Counted from the stretch's first letter, positions 46,172 through 57,972 are shown. The stretch is DNA of 64,000 nt from Siderastrea radians (GCA_964017195.1 OZ024896.1:30280430-30344429); one strand, 5' to 3'. Notes: generated by a model from the sequence alone, not told the origin. Made by a program: numbers and translations.

Positions 46172-46740
46172 GTTAGTTGAGCTGGCATTATTCTATGATA
46201 AAGCCCGCTGATCTCTGAGGGTGGCCTATTTTTAAATTAGAAATCTCTAGTAGCAGTTGCAAACTATTGATAAACAAGCAACACCGACGGAAAGTATTGT
46301 TCATTGGTTTATCATCCCTTGCTTCTATTTGAATATTCACGCTTGAAAAATTATTCAACAAGGTTAAAACTTAAAACTTCAGCATTTGATTTAAGGTTGG
46401 GTTCTGTAAGCAAAAGAGCGAAGAATTTTACGTCATTTTGTGCTTCGCGAAAGAAAAAAAATTGTAAATTTTTGTAGTTCCTCGTCTTCAGTCCAGCTCA
46501 ATCTCCCCATCCTTACTTTATGTATGGTTGGTTGTCACATTTAAGGCGTTTTTGTTCTTTAGTACTTTTTTTGTATGTAGTTTGTGGTTTTCTCCCATTT
46601 GAAGAAAGCTATGTAAAAAAGTGTAAATGAAATAAAGTATAACCCGGCCCTTTTTGTTTTCAGGCTTGTTTTAATTAGCTACCTAATAAGGACTCTTGCT
46701 TACTATTTATTACAATTCTCGTTTTTAAATTTTCGTGCAG

Positions 46741-47063
46741 ATCCGTGCGATGTCCCCTTGGGAATGCAAGACGGCCGTATCACCCCATCTATGCTCACTG
46801 CCTCCTCCATGTACAATCACTACTACGGTCCTTGGAGCGCCAGACTGCAGGCACGAAACTACGGAGCCACGCGAGGAGGGTGGATTGCTAAGTACCGTAA
46901 CTCGAGGCAGTGGCTGCAGATTGACTTGGGAACCAAGTCACGTGTGAAGAGAATCTGTACTCAGGGTCGGTACGATTCCAATCAGTTTGTGAAGTCCTAT
47001 ACAGTGTCTTACAGTGGGAAGGGTGGCAAGTTTGTGACTTACAGAGAAGGAAGGAGGACAAGG
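46741..47063 (+). CDS. Domain 13 (class E), 5' exon
   Basis: 323 nt from TGCAG to GTATGT. DPCDVPLGMQDGR, MYNHYYGPWSARLQ, RGGWIAKYRNSRQW, ending EGRRTR. RICTQGR has an extra Cys where class E5 has IATQ. Confidence 0.92.
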
Positions 47064-47130
47064 GTATGTAGAGGAAACTACGCTACACATTTTAAAGCCC
47101 TTGTCAAACGTAACCGCTAGCCATCGCAAG

Positions 47131-47735
47131 TTGAAAAGTTACGTTGTCTTTCGACACCGTTTTACCAAAAGTTACGTCGACTTTTGACACCATGGGCCCA
47201 CAGGGTTCACACGGTCATGGAAACGTCATGGAAAGTCATGGAATTTGAAATTTGTATTCCAGGCCTGGAAAAGCCATGGGAATTAGAGAAATTTGTTTGG
47301 GTCATGGAGAGGTCATGGAAGTTCATATTTTTCCAAACGAAATTGTTCTTATCTGATGATTGAAAAGTAAGGAAATTTAGGAAACTTTGTGTCAAGCGTT
47401 CCTCTGCGTTCCTCCTCTTTGTGTCATCAACACGTTCAGCCAGTGGGGCATGTCACTCATTGTTTACTCGAGTCCTCTTGTCGATTTTGGGGTCATGGAC
47501 TTAGATTAACAGTCCTGGAATTTTCTTTCTTAGTTTCTGTGTGAACCCTGGCCGAACTTTACATCGACTTCTGACTCCATTTGCCCAAATTTACATTGGC
47601 TTGCGAAAGCGTTTGGAAAAATTTACACCGACATGCGGCACCGTTTGCTCAAAATTTACGTCGATTTGCGGCACCATCTGGCCGAAACTTACGTCGTTTG
47701 TCTGACACCATTTTGTCAGAATTTACGTGGACTTT
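47131..47735. repeat. Degenerate tandem repeat of about 35-40 bp
   Basis: Repeated pattern AAATTTACGTCGACTT..GACACC / GGCACCGTTTG, roughly eight copies, split by the MITE at 47201-47550. The intact part from 47551 to 47735 shows the units most clearly. Confidence 0.6.
47201..47550. mobile_element. 350-bp MITE with CAGGGTTCACAC ends
   Basis: CAGGGTTCACAC at the left is mirrored by GTGTGAACCCTG at the right. The interior has repeated GTCATGGAAA motifs. hAT-like ends; target duplication not clear because it sits in tandem repeats. Confidence 0.75.
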
Positions 47736-48239
47736 TTGGTGATGACTTGCGTTCACCTTGATCAGTTTTCAGTTCACACGGAAGATGAAGCAAGTTTCTT
47801 ACCGTTTGTTTACCCAACGCAAGTAAAGCATGTAGCAATATTATTTATTTTGGTATGGGATTAAAACCTTTGGGCTATGTTGGAATTCTGCAGTGACAAC
47901 TGCAAAACCGTTGTTGCTCGGCAAGTTTTTCTTTTACCAAAACTGAAACCCAATTTTTCTTGTACGCCGTTATTTGTGCTGTCACGCAACTTTCGTGACG
48001 ACTTAAGCAATGGCTGCGAAGACTTCTTAAACTTTGGCGAAAAGAGCAAGTCCACGCAAGATTTGAAATTGCCAACTTGAGTGTAGAATTGTGCAGATTG
48101 GCCAAAACACTCGCAAGTAGACACAGGTTGGACGCAAGTCGTAAAGATCTAGAATATTGCCTTTCCTTTTAGACCCAAGTGACCTCAGTTACGATCAAGA
48201 CAGCCACGGGCCTTATTTTTTGCTATATTTTTATTTCAG

Positions 48240-48381
48240 TTATTCCAAGCCAATATTGAGAGGTACTTTGTGGTCTGTCATCGCTTCTTTAGACCGTTTG
48301 TGGCCCGTTATGTACGCATTAATGTCAGGAGTTGGTACAGCTACATTGCTATGCGAGTTGAACTGTTCGGCTGCAGATTGG
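48240..48381 (+). CDS. Domain 13 (class E), 3' exon
   Basis: 142 nt from TTCAG to GTAAGA. LFQANIERYFVVCHRFFRP, then NVRSWYSYIAMRVELFGCRL. The Cys in VVCHRF pairs in occurrence with the extra Cys of the 5' exon. Confidence 0.92.
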
Positions 48382-48760
48382 GTAAGAGACTTCAATACAT
48401 GGCAATAAGTAATTGTCAAAAAGTACTGTCAACGCTTAGTATACACCCAATTTCAATGATGTTGTCATACAAAGAATGAAAAAAATAATAATAATAATAA
48501 AATCCAAATAGGAATTACTTGGGCGAGAATCTACATTCTTTGATTTTGAGAGAAATAACCGAGGTTCATGGATGGGGAGTCTACTGTATCCGACGAGTTT
48601 CCTGTTTTTTTCACTCCTATCATACATATACGAAGGCAACGAGAATTGGACTTTGATAATTTTTGCCGGTAAGGTAACTCATAATGTCCAATAAGCCTGA
48701 GCAATTCCACTGACATAATGTTACATCCTGCAATGACCATACTCATAGTTTTTCTTTCTA

Positions 48761-48941
48761 CAGTCAGTAGAATCCCAATTTCTCGAACCCTCGGGTTTTC
48801 GAAACTGCCGATAATTCAAACCAAAACTGATTTCCCCTCACCAGTCAAGCACTGCAATTTTACCCCCGATTTTTCGAACCCCTCGATAATTCGAACCAAT
48901 TCCCTTTTCCCGAGGAGGTTCGAAAAATCGGGATTCCACTG
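48761..48941. mobile_element. pogo/mariner-like MITE with TA flanks
   Basis: Left end CAGTCAGTAGAATCCC..TTCTCGAACC and right end (inverted) CAGTGGAATCCCGATTTTTC, flanked by TA on both sides. The interior repeats GATAATTCGAACC. Confidence 0.7.
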
Positions 48942-49693
48942 TATTTCAATTAATTGCGTCGATATTTATGACATTATTTCCTGAAAGGTATGAAAAGAAC
49001 GATTTCCAGTTAAAGATGGAAACGAAGCAGCAGTTTTTTTTGGTACATTTTTAGAGTATTCCGAAAGAGCAATACCCAACTTTTCCAATGCCACGCACTA
49101 AAAAGCCTCTAAGCAGCGAAAGTGCCGACTTTTTTAAAAAGGGTTTTGGAAAATGATTATGTACGCGATTTCGAGGTATTCTAATTTGGGGGCATCCAGA
49201 AAATGTCTCAATAAGATGCATTTTTAAAAATCTATAAAAGAACGAACAAATGGAGTTGTAAAGTGATGACTCTACAAAAAAATTAATTCAAAAATTTTAG
49301 ACTTGAAATTTTTTTTTAAAATCTAGTGGTTAAACCTACGCCTAAAAAAATATTACCCCAATAGAGCAATAAGCTATTGAGAGACGGGTTCTCAAAAGTT
49401 AAAAACTCCCTTAGAAATGTCTTGATTTTCAAGTGACTTATTATGTAATAAACCAGTGATAAAATTTGACACTTTGTGTGGGAATTTTGGAACATGTCAA
49501 TAGATTATGTATAGAGTTATGACAACACAAGACTATGTTGTCTTGAAATTTTTAACTTTCTCAAATAATGGTACTCGAAATTTGATTAATCTTTTTCAGG
49601 ATTAAACCAAGAAAGTGTTGACACCACACTCTATAATTTATTAATGAATACCTTTCCTGATACACTGTAAACTGCTCCTCTTTTCAAACCCAG

Positions 49694-50019
49694 GAAAACT
49701 GTGTAACCAGCCAATGGGATTACAGAACGGGCGACTCAGGCACAGTCAAATGACAGCTTCGTCTCAGTGGGACAGATTCCATGCGCCATTCCTGGGGCGA
49801 TTACATCGCGCGCGGCATGGAAAGTACATGGGGGCCTGGTGCGCACGAAGTAACAATAGGTACCAGTACCTCCAGGTAGACTTCACTCGGCCGGTCAAGA
49901 TAATCAAGATGTCTACCCAGGGAAGACAGGATGTCAGTCAGTGGGTCACGCAGTATTACGTGAAATACAGCGTCAATGCGATCAATTTTGTGGAATACAA
50001 AGAGCGAAACAATAGGAAG
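49694..50019 (+). CDS. Domain 14 (class F), 5' exon
   Basis: 326 nt from CCCAG to GTAACG. GKLCNQPMGLQNGRLRH, MTASSQWDRFHAPFLGRL, MGAWCARSNNRYQYLQVDF, ending YKERNNRK. Tyr replaces the Trp of the usual QWLQ motif. Confidence 0.92.
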
Positions 50020-50409
50020 GTAACGAAAGTGGCATAACTTACTCTCTTGATTTCACAATTCGATTCCAGAAAAAAGGTGTATTGTTAACGGATACAAAGG
50101 TCAACAAATTAGCTCGAAACTCTGAAATGAAAAATATCTTCACACACCAGCGGGAAAGTATTATCGGTCAGTATAAGACTGAAAACAAAACTGAACGTTA
50201 AAGGGGCTCTTTGCACGACTCGTTTTAAAAGTTAAGAGCAACGTGTATATATTTAGACACCAAATTTCGCAAAAGCGTTTTGCCAACCATGCTCTGGTAT
50301 CACCGAAAAGAATTAAGTTATTTCTTAGGTTGTTGATGTTTTTTTTTCTCGGGCGAATGACTTCCCCCCTCAATATAGTGTACAAAACCTTCTTTTCGTC
50401 CTTTTGCAG

Positions 50410-50551
50410 TATTTCACCGGAAACAGAGACCGTAACACTGTTGTCACCATTCCTTTCATTCCCGCCATTCGCGGTCGCTACATCCGGGTTCATCCATGGG
50501 GATGGTACAGACATATCTCAATGCGAGTGGAATTCTATGGGTGCTTTACAG
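50410..50551 (+). CDS. Domain 14 (class F), 3' exon
   Basis: 142 nt from TGCAG to GTGATA. YFTGNRDRNTVVTIPF, then HPWGWYRHISMRVEFYGCFT. Confidence 0.92.
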
Positions 50552-51033
50552 GTGATAATTTATCATATCAAATGGTATTTCTGTTTTGCGATACTTATTT
50601 GTTTTTTGAACTATTTTGGACGCTGAAGGATATTGTAAGTTGTAAAGAAATGTGCTTAACACTGGCTTCACGTAATTATCGTGCGAGATGAGACAACGTT
50701 TACGTTCGCCTGGAAACCACATTTTCATCAACCTTTTTTACCTTTAATTTCACCTTTTCATATATATATTGAAGGGAAATCAAGGGCTAGGTTTTAAAAA
50801 AGCTTGACCTCGCTTATCAAGCGGCATCCACTTTGAATCCAGTTAAATAATTAAATGTTATTGATTTTTTGCCCTTCAGGTTCGATGTTGATTCTAACTT
50901 TAGCGTCAAATTACTTTTTGAAAACATTTTTATCGAAAGAAATGTAATCCTCGGTAAACATTTAATTCTGAGTTGGCAGTAATAGGTCTTCCAATAAGCT
51001 GGCTCAGCTGTGCGTCTTCTGTTTTTTTCACAG

Positions 51034-51356
51034 ACCGTTGCACAATGCCTCTTGGTATGGAAGACCGACGAATCCTGTCGGGTCATCTTCGGGCCTCGTC
51101 GTCTTACAACTACAATCACGGACCTGACCGAGCGCGTCTGAACATTTACGCTAGACACAAACGAACAGGGGCCTGGGTAGCAAAGTACCGCAACGTCAGG
51201 CAGTGGCTGCAGATTGACTTGAGGCAGCTGAGTATCGTCAAAGGTATCGCTACACAGGGACGGAGAGAAGCCCATCAATGGGTATCCAGTTACGTACTTT
51301 CCTACAGTAAAGATGGCCGCAGGTTTAGAGGTTATTCAGTTGGTGGACGACTCAAG
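51034..51356 (+). CDS. Domain 15 (class G), 5' exon
   Basis: 323 nt from CACAG to GTGTGT. Nearly the same as the domain 7 exon in protein and DNA for the first two thirds, including silent positions, and differs mainly at the end (YSVGGRLK against YVAFGRIK). Confidence 0.93.
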
Positions 51357-51994
51357 GTGTGTTTTGGAATAGTTTTTTGTAAGCTCCATTAGAAATATAG
51401 TTAACATGGATCAAGTGTTTTCTACCTTCTTCAAAATCAGCGGCAATTGTTACATTGTAGTCTTAGATCAGAGAAATCCCAACAAAGAAGCTTTTAAAAA
51501 TATTTTCGTCCTCCTGATCACGTAGCGCCAGTAAAAAAGAAGAAAGAAGACTTTCAGCAGAAAACGGAAAACTTTCTATTTTCAGTACTTATTTTCTTCC
51601 ACGCAAAAAATGGCGCAACTTTCTGAACCCTATTCGATGTCTTGAAGATACCACTTTTTGATTTTTTAGAAAAACCTTTTGTGTCTATAGCAATGCCCAG
51701 GCAACATCAGGTAACATCTTAATCCACTGAAACTTTCCACGGAAACTAAAAAAAGTAGAAATCAATATAAATTCATGCCTACTTTAAAAGAAACAGCCCA
51801 TACGCTCCTTGAGAGGCAGGAAATATTGCAGCAAACTCTCAGTCTACGTTGCCATTCAAGACACGCAAAAACACATCATATTTAATGTATATTTCAGTGG
51901 TAGTTTTTTTGGTTGGGTGAGAAACTCAACCGTTTACATTGGAAACCATATCTAGAATTTTAAACTTTTTAAATCTATTTTATTTTTCATTCAG

Positions 51995-52139
51995 AGATTC
52001 CGTGGAAACTATGACATTTATCACACTGTAGCACAGAGAGTATCACCGTATATAAGAGCGCGGTATCTCAGGATACACCCCAAGAGCTGGAGATCTTATA
52101 TCGCTATGAGGGTTGAGCTGTATGGCTGCCGATATAAAG
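51995..52139 (+). CDS. Domain 15 (class G), 3' exon
   Basis: 145 nt from TTCAG to GTGAAT. RFRGNYDIYHTVAQRV, then HPKSWRSYIAMRVELYGCRYK. Much less similar in DNA to its domain 7 counterpart than the 5' exon is. Confidence 0.92.
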
Positions 52140-52991
52140 GTGAATTAATAGTCTACACATTTGTATTCTCATCACCAACTGTTGCTTCGACGTTTACATA
52201 AACCAAATCTTATTGGCATTCTCTCTTCATCCACTATTAAAGTTCTGAAACAGCGAAGCTTATACCGTTTCTCTTCCGTAGTTGAATACCTCTGACTCGT
52301 ACCATTCAAATTTTTACCTGAAGAGGGAGAACTTAAACTGGCTGTCCAGTCCATTTTGTTTAGTTTGGCTTATTACTTGCCCTTACTCTCCATGGAACTT
52401 AAAAATAGCGAAGAAATTACTTATAAATGACAAAACCACAGTTTTGTGACAAACAAATATGTCTTCTTAGCATTGCATTTAAAGTTGCAAACACCAAAGA
52501 TGAACTTTGAAAACTGACTGTTAGGTTGAACAGTCTTAAAACCCCCATTGTAATCCATTTTAATCTTCTTCAGTTTTGTCCGTCCGTGCCTTCATTTGTA
52601 TTTGCTGTGTTATTTAAACCTTCCTTCAATGTTTTAAGTAGATACTTTTATGTTTCTCTTAATATGGTAACTATTTTCCAGTGGCTGAATTTGGCTAAAT
52701 TTCGTGACACAGCTCCTTTAATGAAGGAGTTAATGTTGTTGACCCCCCATTCTCCACTTCTTTCACCATTCATACTCAGTCTCTCTCGATCTTGGGTTTT
52801 TCATTGATGTGATCACCAAATGAAATTGAAAGGACAATAAACAATAATCAGACGTCAACACAATAGCTAACTAACAATGGTTTCCGTAACACCAGGAGAC
52901 ACCCCTTTCATACACACCAAGATATGAGCTTTATGACTTGCAGCTTTTCTTTTCATAATTAGTGCCAATAAAGTTGTTGTTATTATTTCAG
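52140..52991 (+). other. Intron between domains 15 and 16
   Basis: 852 bp. Short frames on both strands show no family resemblance. No gene or repeat recognised. Confidence 0.5.
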
Positions 52992-53320
52992 AACGAATGT
53001 GCGACAAAGCCTTGGGAATGCAAAATGGCCGAATTAGAAATGCCGCCATCAAAGCTTCATCACAGTGGGACAACAATCATGCCCCTTATCTGGGCAGACT
53101 AAGGCGCGTGCGCCGTGGCAAGCTAATGGGGGCCTGGAGTTCCCGCCACAACAACTACAACCAGTGGATTCAGGTTGACCTTGGAAGGGCAATGAAGGTC
53201 ACTGGTGTCGCTACTCAAGGCAGAGAGGAAGCTAAACAATGGGTGACTGCGTTTTATGTGCTTTACAGTTCGGATGGAGTCAAGTTTGCTAAGGTTAAGA
53301 ATTGGTGGGATGTCGTCAAG
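52992..53320 (+). CDS. Domain 16 (class H), 5' exon
   Basis: 329 nt from TTCAG to GTGAGT. ERMCDKALGMQNGRIRN keeps the first Cys that domain 8 has lost. GAWSSRHNNYNQW, TQGREEAKQWV, ending NWWDVVK. Confidence 0.92.
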
Positions 53321-53354
53321 GTGAGTAGTTTCCGGCCGTTTTCCACCCGTTAAT

Positions 53355-53550
53355 ATCAGTATGCAAATTCTCGTTACTAGTCTCCATACATTTTGTTAAG
53401 TACCAGTTGGGAGAACTTGTTTATACATTAAGACAGTTCATCTTTGGTGTTCATTTCCCTAATTCTCGTGACCTTTATGTTTTATAATGCTCTGATATGA
53501 TGAGGAGAAATTTGATGCTGATCACCATTGGGGCTGAAAGGGTTAAGCGT
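53355..53550 (+). repeat. Dispersed repeat, plus copy
   Basis: Third member of the family at 37385 and 45225. Ends GATCACCATTGGGGCTGAAAGG. Confidence 0.7.
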
Positions 53551-53696
53551 GTATCATAAATAGTATAGTTAAAGACGCTCGGTTACCTATGTTTAGGATC
53601 ATTTTAAAAAGCTTAAGGACATATTACAATTAAAGGAAACCAGAAAAGAGTGATTCCGTTTTCTTTAAACTTGAGTAACTCTGAAACTGTAGTTAA

Positions 53697-54227
53697 AAGG
53701 GCTACGTCACGAGGATTTTGGTAGTTTAGGTCAATTCTGTGCTAAAATCATTGCCTGGTGTTCCTGTAATACTATGAAGAAGATATCAAACGAATTTTAT
53801 TAGTTCCAGCTAATCATAATAATTTTTTTTGGTGATTTTGAAGAACATAGCCTCAGAACACCATTATTTTTGGAATTCAATTGATGCGAAGACACTTTTA
53901 GCTTTTTTAAAAAATACTAAAATAGCGTGACATAGTCCCTTTAAGTGTAAGAAAAGATGGAATATTTCGGAATGTGGCGAGCGAAGGACAAAGAATCCCT
54001 CCGGTTTGTTTGGCTGCGGATGCTAGGATTCAAATGGATTGCAACTTGAGAAAATGAGGCAAATGGTCTTATAGAAATCGCCAGAAACTAATTATGGTTT
54101 CTTCTACTTTTGCGAAAATCATTAAATTTCTTTCTCTTGATGTTCACGGTGCATTTCGTGTAAAAGAATTTGAATTTAGACACATTTTCACCCCAAAACA
54201 TGAGAAAATTCCCGTGAAGTAGCCCCT
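53697..54227. mobile_element. TTAA-flanked MITE
   Basis: Left AAGGGCTACGTCACGAGGAT and right (inverted) AGGGGCTACTTCACGGGAAT, inside TTAA at 53693-53696 and 54228-54231. A similar terminus, CGTGACATAGTCCCT followed by TTAA, lies at 53939-53942, so two elements may be joined. Confidence 0.7.
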
Positions 54228-54280
54228 TTAAACAATTCAAATAAAACAGCAGCACGTTTCAGTGGTGCGGTTAAATGTGC

Positions 54281-54510
54281 TGTACAAGGTGGTTCTAACG
54301 TTTGAGTCTGTGCATGGATGAAATCCTTAAGTGTGACCATTCAGATGAAAGCTACTGAGCAGTACTTTCCTGTGATGCTGTTTATTATGCTGTAGAAGGT
54401 GATTCTAACTTTTGAGTCTGTGGATAAAATCCTTAAGTGTGACCACTCAAATGAAAGCAGTACTTTCTTGTGGTTGCTGTTTTTTATGTTGTAGGTGGCT
54501 CTAGACTTTG
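54281..54510. repeat. Tandem repeat of about 115 bp
   Basis: Two copies of GGTG.TTCTAAC.TTTGAGTCTG...GATAAAATCCTTAAGTGTGACCA. A third, diverged copy lies at about 61885-61985. Confidence 0.7.
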
Positions 54511-54642
54511 TGTATGTTGCTGAAATATAAACGTCGATTGTATAACATTGGACGATAAAGTTCACTAGACCGGAATGACTATACGAATTTTCAGCTCTGA
54601 TATTTTTCTGACTGTTCTTGAAACGATCTTCTTTTTTTATAG

Positions 54643-54784
54643 ACTTTCCCTGCTAATGTGGATAGGTATTCAGTTCGGAACAATCCTCTTCCCTATCCCA
54701 TATATGGACGCTTTGTTCGTTTGCAAGTTCGTGGTTGGCGTGGACACATTTCAATGAGACTGGAGCTGTATGGATGTCCATGGA
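54643..54784 (+). CDS. Domain 16 (class H), 3' exon
   Basis: 142 nt from TATAG to GTAAGC. TFPANVDRYSVRNNPL, then QVRGWRGHISMRLELYGCPW with the last Cys present. Closes the second eight-mer, 451 bp before the third. Confidence 0.92.
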
Positions 54785-55235
54785 GTAAGCAAATTTGCTT
54801 AACGAATCTTAGTTTGATCATAAGTGAAACGATTGATAGCTATCTTGCAAACGTGTGTCTTGACTAGACTAGTGTTTCTGTTTATGACATTTGAGAACGT
54901 CGTAGTAGTAGGTCGTCCTTTTTTCCTTCTTCTATGAGTTAACTGCCAATACCGAGAAAACAGCGATAACGATGGTTAGAGTTCTAAGCCAAACGAAGAT
55001 ACAAACTGGAAAGTTAATCCTGGGAAAAAAAAAGGCTGTCATAAAAACATGTTCTTTGCGCTATTGTCACAAAAACAAATCGTTGTATTTCCAGAAGAAG
55101 TAATAACATTCGATCATTGATAATTAACTGTTATGCTTTTCAAGTGAGAAAATGGCTTCAAATCTGCCCGAGAAGTAAACTTTCATTGACAAGTATTTCT
55201 GCGTAAAACGGCACTAAACAATAGCCTTTTTTCAG

Positions 55236-55558
55236 GTCGCTGCGACGTTCCACTTGGTATCGAAGATGGTCGTTTCCCTGATCAGCTCATCACCGCTTCC
55301 TCGTTCTACAACTATTACTGCGCGCCGAGAAACGCCCGGCTGCATCAGCGACGTGTGGGGCGGTACGGAGGGGCGTGGTGTGCGCGGCGTAGCGTCAGGA
55401 ACACGTGGATTCAGTTTGACTTTGGAGGTCGTACTCGTGTCACGCGTGTTTGCACGCAAGGTCGGCAAAATGCTGATCAGTGGGTCACCAGTTATTACGT
55501 GACGTTCAGCAAAGATGGTCAGCGGTTCATACCATACAGAGAAGGGCGTCGTACTAAG
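55236..55558 (+). CDS. Domain 17 (class A), 5' exon; third eight-mer starts
   Basis: 323 nt from TTCAG to GTAGAG. RCDVPLGIEDGRFPDQLITASSF, NYYCAPRNARL, GAWCARRS, RVCTQGRQ, ending EGRRTK. Three extra Cys residues besides the opening one. Confidence 0.92.
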
Positions 55559-55616
55559 GTAGAGGAGCTATTCTATTTCAAAACTTCATGAAGGAATAAT
55601 TGATAGTTTACTTTAA

Positions 55617-56672
55617 AGAGCCAGCGTCACCCAAGGTGCTTTGCGCGCCGCGGTACATTTTTCATATATGAAAAATCAGCCATGTTCTTGATTGTTGTGA
55701 AGTCTGATTTGTATCTTCTTCCATCGCTAGCGTTAGCGATCCGAAAGCACTAGTGTGAGTTTTGTCTCGACATTTAAGTGTCTTCGTATCTATTTAGTTG
55801 TATATTTCCGAATTCTGAAGTGTTTTCGCGGTGGAGAAATGGATCTTTAAATTGAATGCTTCATAGGGTTCAGGAAAACTGAGGCGAAGGCGGAGTCTTC
55901 AGGGCTCTACCAAACTTGTACGGCTGAAGAACTCCGTGTATCAGTAGCGGAGGGAAAGAAAATCATCTACGGGTATTAGCAATAGTTCTGACACTGCGTT
56001 TGCTGAAATAGTGCAACATTCGCGTTGCCGGATGAAAACAGAAGGAACGTTAATTTACCACAAAATAACAGTAGCTACGGGCCTGCTCCAGAATAATGCT
56101 TATGGTCATGTCATGAGCTTGTGCTGTTTTTCTTAATTATTCCTTGTGTTCACTGTCTGCTTGTGTTTTATTTTTACAAAAAGTGTAATTCTGGTTTTGC
56201 GTCCATCGACATCGGCCGATGCGATCGATCGCGCGATCAATCATTCGGACTGTAATAGATCCATACGCATTGAATGCGAAGTAAGAGCTTAGAGCAGTTT
56301 TCTCCAGTGATATCTCGCGATGAAGACGTCAATATTCTTACTATTTGTTTTGTCTTGTTTTTATATCGAGCAGAAATGGCTGCTCTGGTTTTACGTCCAT
56401 CGAGATCGGTCGATCGATCAATCGATCGGTTGCTATAATAGCTCAATACGCGTTGACTATAAAATCAGATCTAAAGTTGTTTTCTCCAGTAAAATCTAGC
56501 GATGAAGATATTTTCTTTTTCAGAGGCTACTACTTTAGATATCAGCTAGCTGAAAGGCCAGTGCGGCACGGTATAATTTGCGAAAAGTCCGGCAAACGCG
56601 CCAGCCAAATGCTAAAAGCTGTTTCAAAACAAAAATACAAGCACGCAAAGCACTTTGGGTGACACTGGCTCT
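55617..56672. mobile_element. 1.06-kb TTAA-flanked TIR element
   Basis: AGAGCCAGCGTCACCCAAGG is mirrored by CTTTGGGTGACACTGGCTCT, directly inside TTAA at 55613-55616 and 56673-56676. A block of about 160 bp (GGTTTT.CGTCCATCGA..TCGGTCGAT) is duplicated at about 56190-56340 and 56380-56530. No transposase seen. Confidence 0.8.
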
Positions 56673-56717
56673 TTAAACGCGTCGTATTAACTTGTAAGTT
56701 ATCCCATTTCTCCTTAG

Positions 56718-56859
56718 ATATTTGTCGGTAATTACGACCGATATATAGTTGTCTGCAATCGATTCGTGAGGCCGCTATCAGGACGATACTTCAGGATTTA
56801 TCCTGTTACTTGGAGAAGCTGGATCTCAATGAGGGTGGAATTCTATGGTTGTATTACCG
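56718..56859 (+). CDS. Domain 17 (class A), 3' exon
   Basis: 142 nt from CTTAG to GTACGT. IFVGNYDRYIVVCNRFVRP, then YPVTWRSWISMRVEFYGCIT. VVCNRF carries the Cys that co-occurs with VCTQG in the 5' exon. Confidence 0.92.
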
Positions 56860-56923
56860 GTACGTAAAGTCACTTCATCAACAAATTTAAAAATTCCTCC
56901 ATTTGCTCTCCTGTGGGAAATGA

Positions 56924-57025
<102 letters not shown>

Positions 57026-57267
57026 ACAAACAAACTACAGAAAACAAGAACAAATAAAAACAAACAAACAGCGCAGATAAAAAACACTGGTTATTCAAAT
57101 GGTCTCACTTTAGAAATTCATTCTGGTACTATTAGTCAGATGTGACTCTTGGAAGACGTTTTATGACATGTGGCTTTGTTACTTGTAGCTGCGACCCCGT
57201 TTTGCATATGTTTTTTCAAAGTCAATTTTCCCTCTCTGAAAAGTACTTTTTACCAGTAAGTCATATC

Positions 57268-57509
57268 AATAGTCCGTTTTACAGTTGTGTGCTTAGTGAC
57301 CTGGCTTTTGAGTGGAAGTGAGGCTGGAGTTGGCCTTGTTTTGGTAAAGACCCTCCTGCTCTTCACATGTAAACCATGTTGTTCTCATGCTAACAAGTTT
57401 GTGTTTACATATGGAAAGCAGGAGGGTTTGTGTCAAAACAAGGTCAACTCCAGCCTCGCTTCCATTCAAAGGCCGGGTCGCTAAGCACACAACTGTAAAA
57501 TGGGCTATT
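57268..57509. mobile_element. Foldback MITE with arms of about 100 bp
   Basis: AATAGTCCGTTTTACAGTTG and GTGTGCTTAG at the left are mirrored at the right as CTAAGCACACAACTGTAAAATG. The arms share AGGCTGGAGTTG.CCTTGTTTTG and surround a short AT-richer loop. Confidence 0.8.
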
Positions 57510-57646
57510 TTCTCATACGTACTTTTCTTCAATATGCCTGGTTCTTTTGTATGGTTCCTTTTGCTACTTCTTCTTAACCCGAGTTATCACCTCGCTACTT
57601 TCAAAGATTCCCTCTTGCTCACGGTTTCATTTCCATTAATTATTAG

Positions 57647-57972
57647 GCCCAAGGTGTAACCGTCCATTAGGAATGCAGAATGGCCGCATACGACAAACAC
57701 AACTGTCAGCTTCCTCAAGCTGGGATGTCAATCACGGTCCGCCGAATGGACGCTTGCACTTCCGCCGCACAGGTTCCCGGATGGGTGCATGGTGCGCGCG
57801 TCACAACAACCGGTACCAGTGGTATCAGGTGGACTTTGGTCGTGCCATGCGTGTAGTTAAGATAGCCACTATGGGAAGGCAGGATGCGGCTCAGTGGGTC
57901 ACGCAATATTTTGTCACGTACAGTCAGGATGGCGCGAGTTTTGCTGAGTACAAGGAGAACAGCAACAGAAAG
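57647..57972 (+). CDS. Domain 18 (class B), 5' exon
   Basis: 326 nt from TTAG to GTAGGG. PRCNRPLGMQNGRIRQ, SSSWDVNHGPPNGRL, GAWCARHNNRYQW, ending YKENSNRK. TMGRQ replaces TQGRQ. Confidence 0.92.

Noticed and set aside
50817..51278. 153-codon minus-strand frame, and similar frames antisense to other discoidin exons (such as 2105-2401, 59339-59683)
   Set aside because: Mirror of a conserved plus-strand coding exon; no independent family signal.
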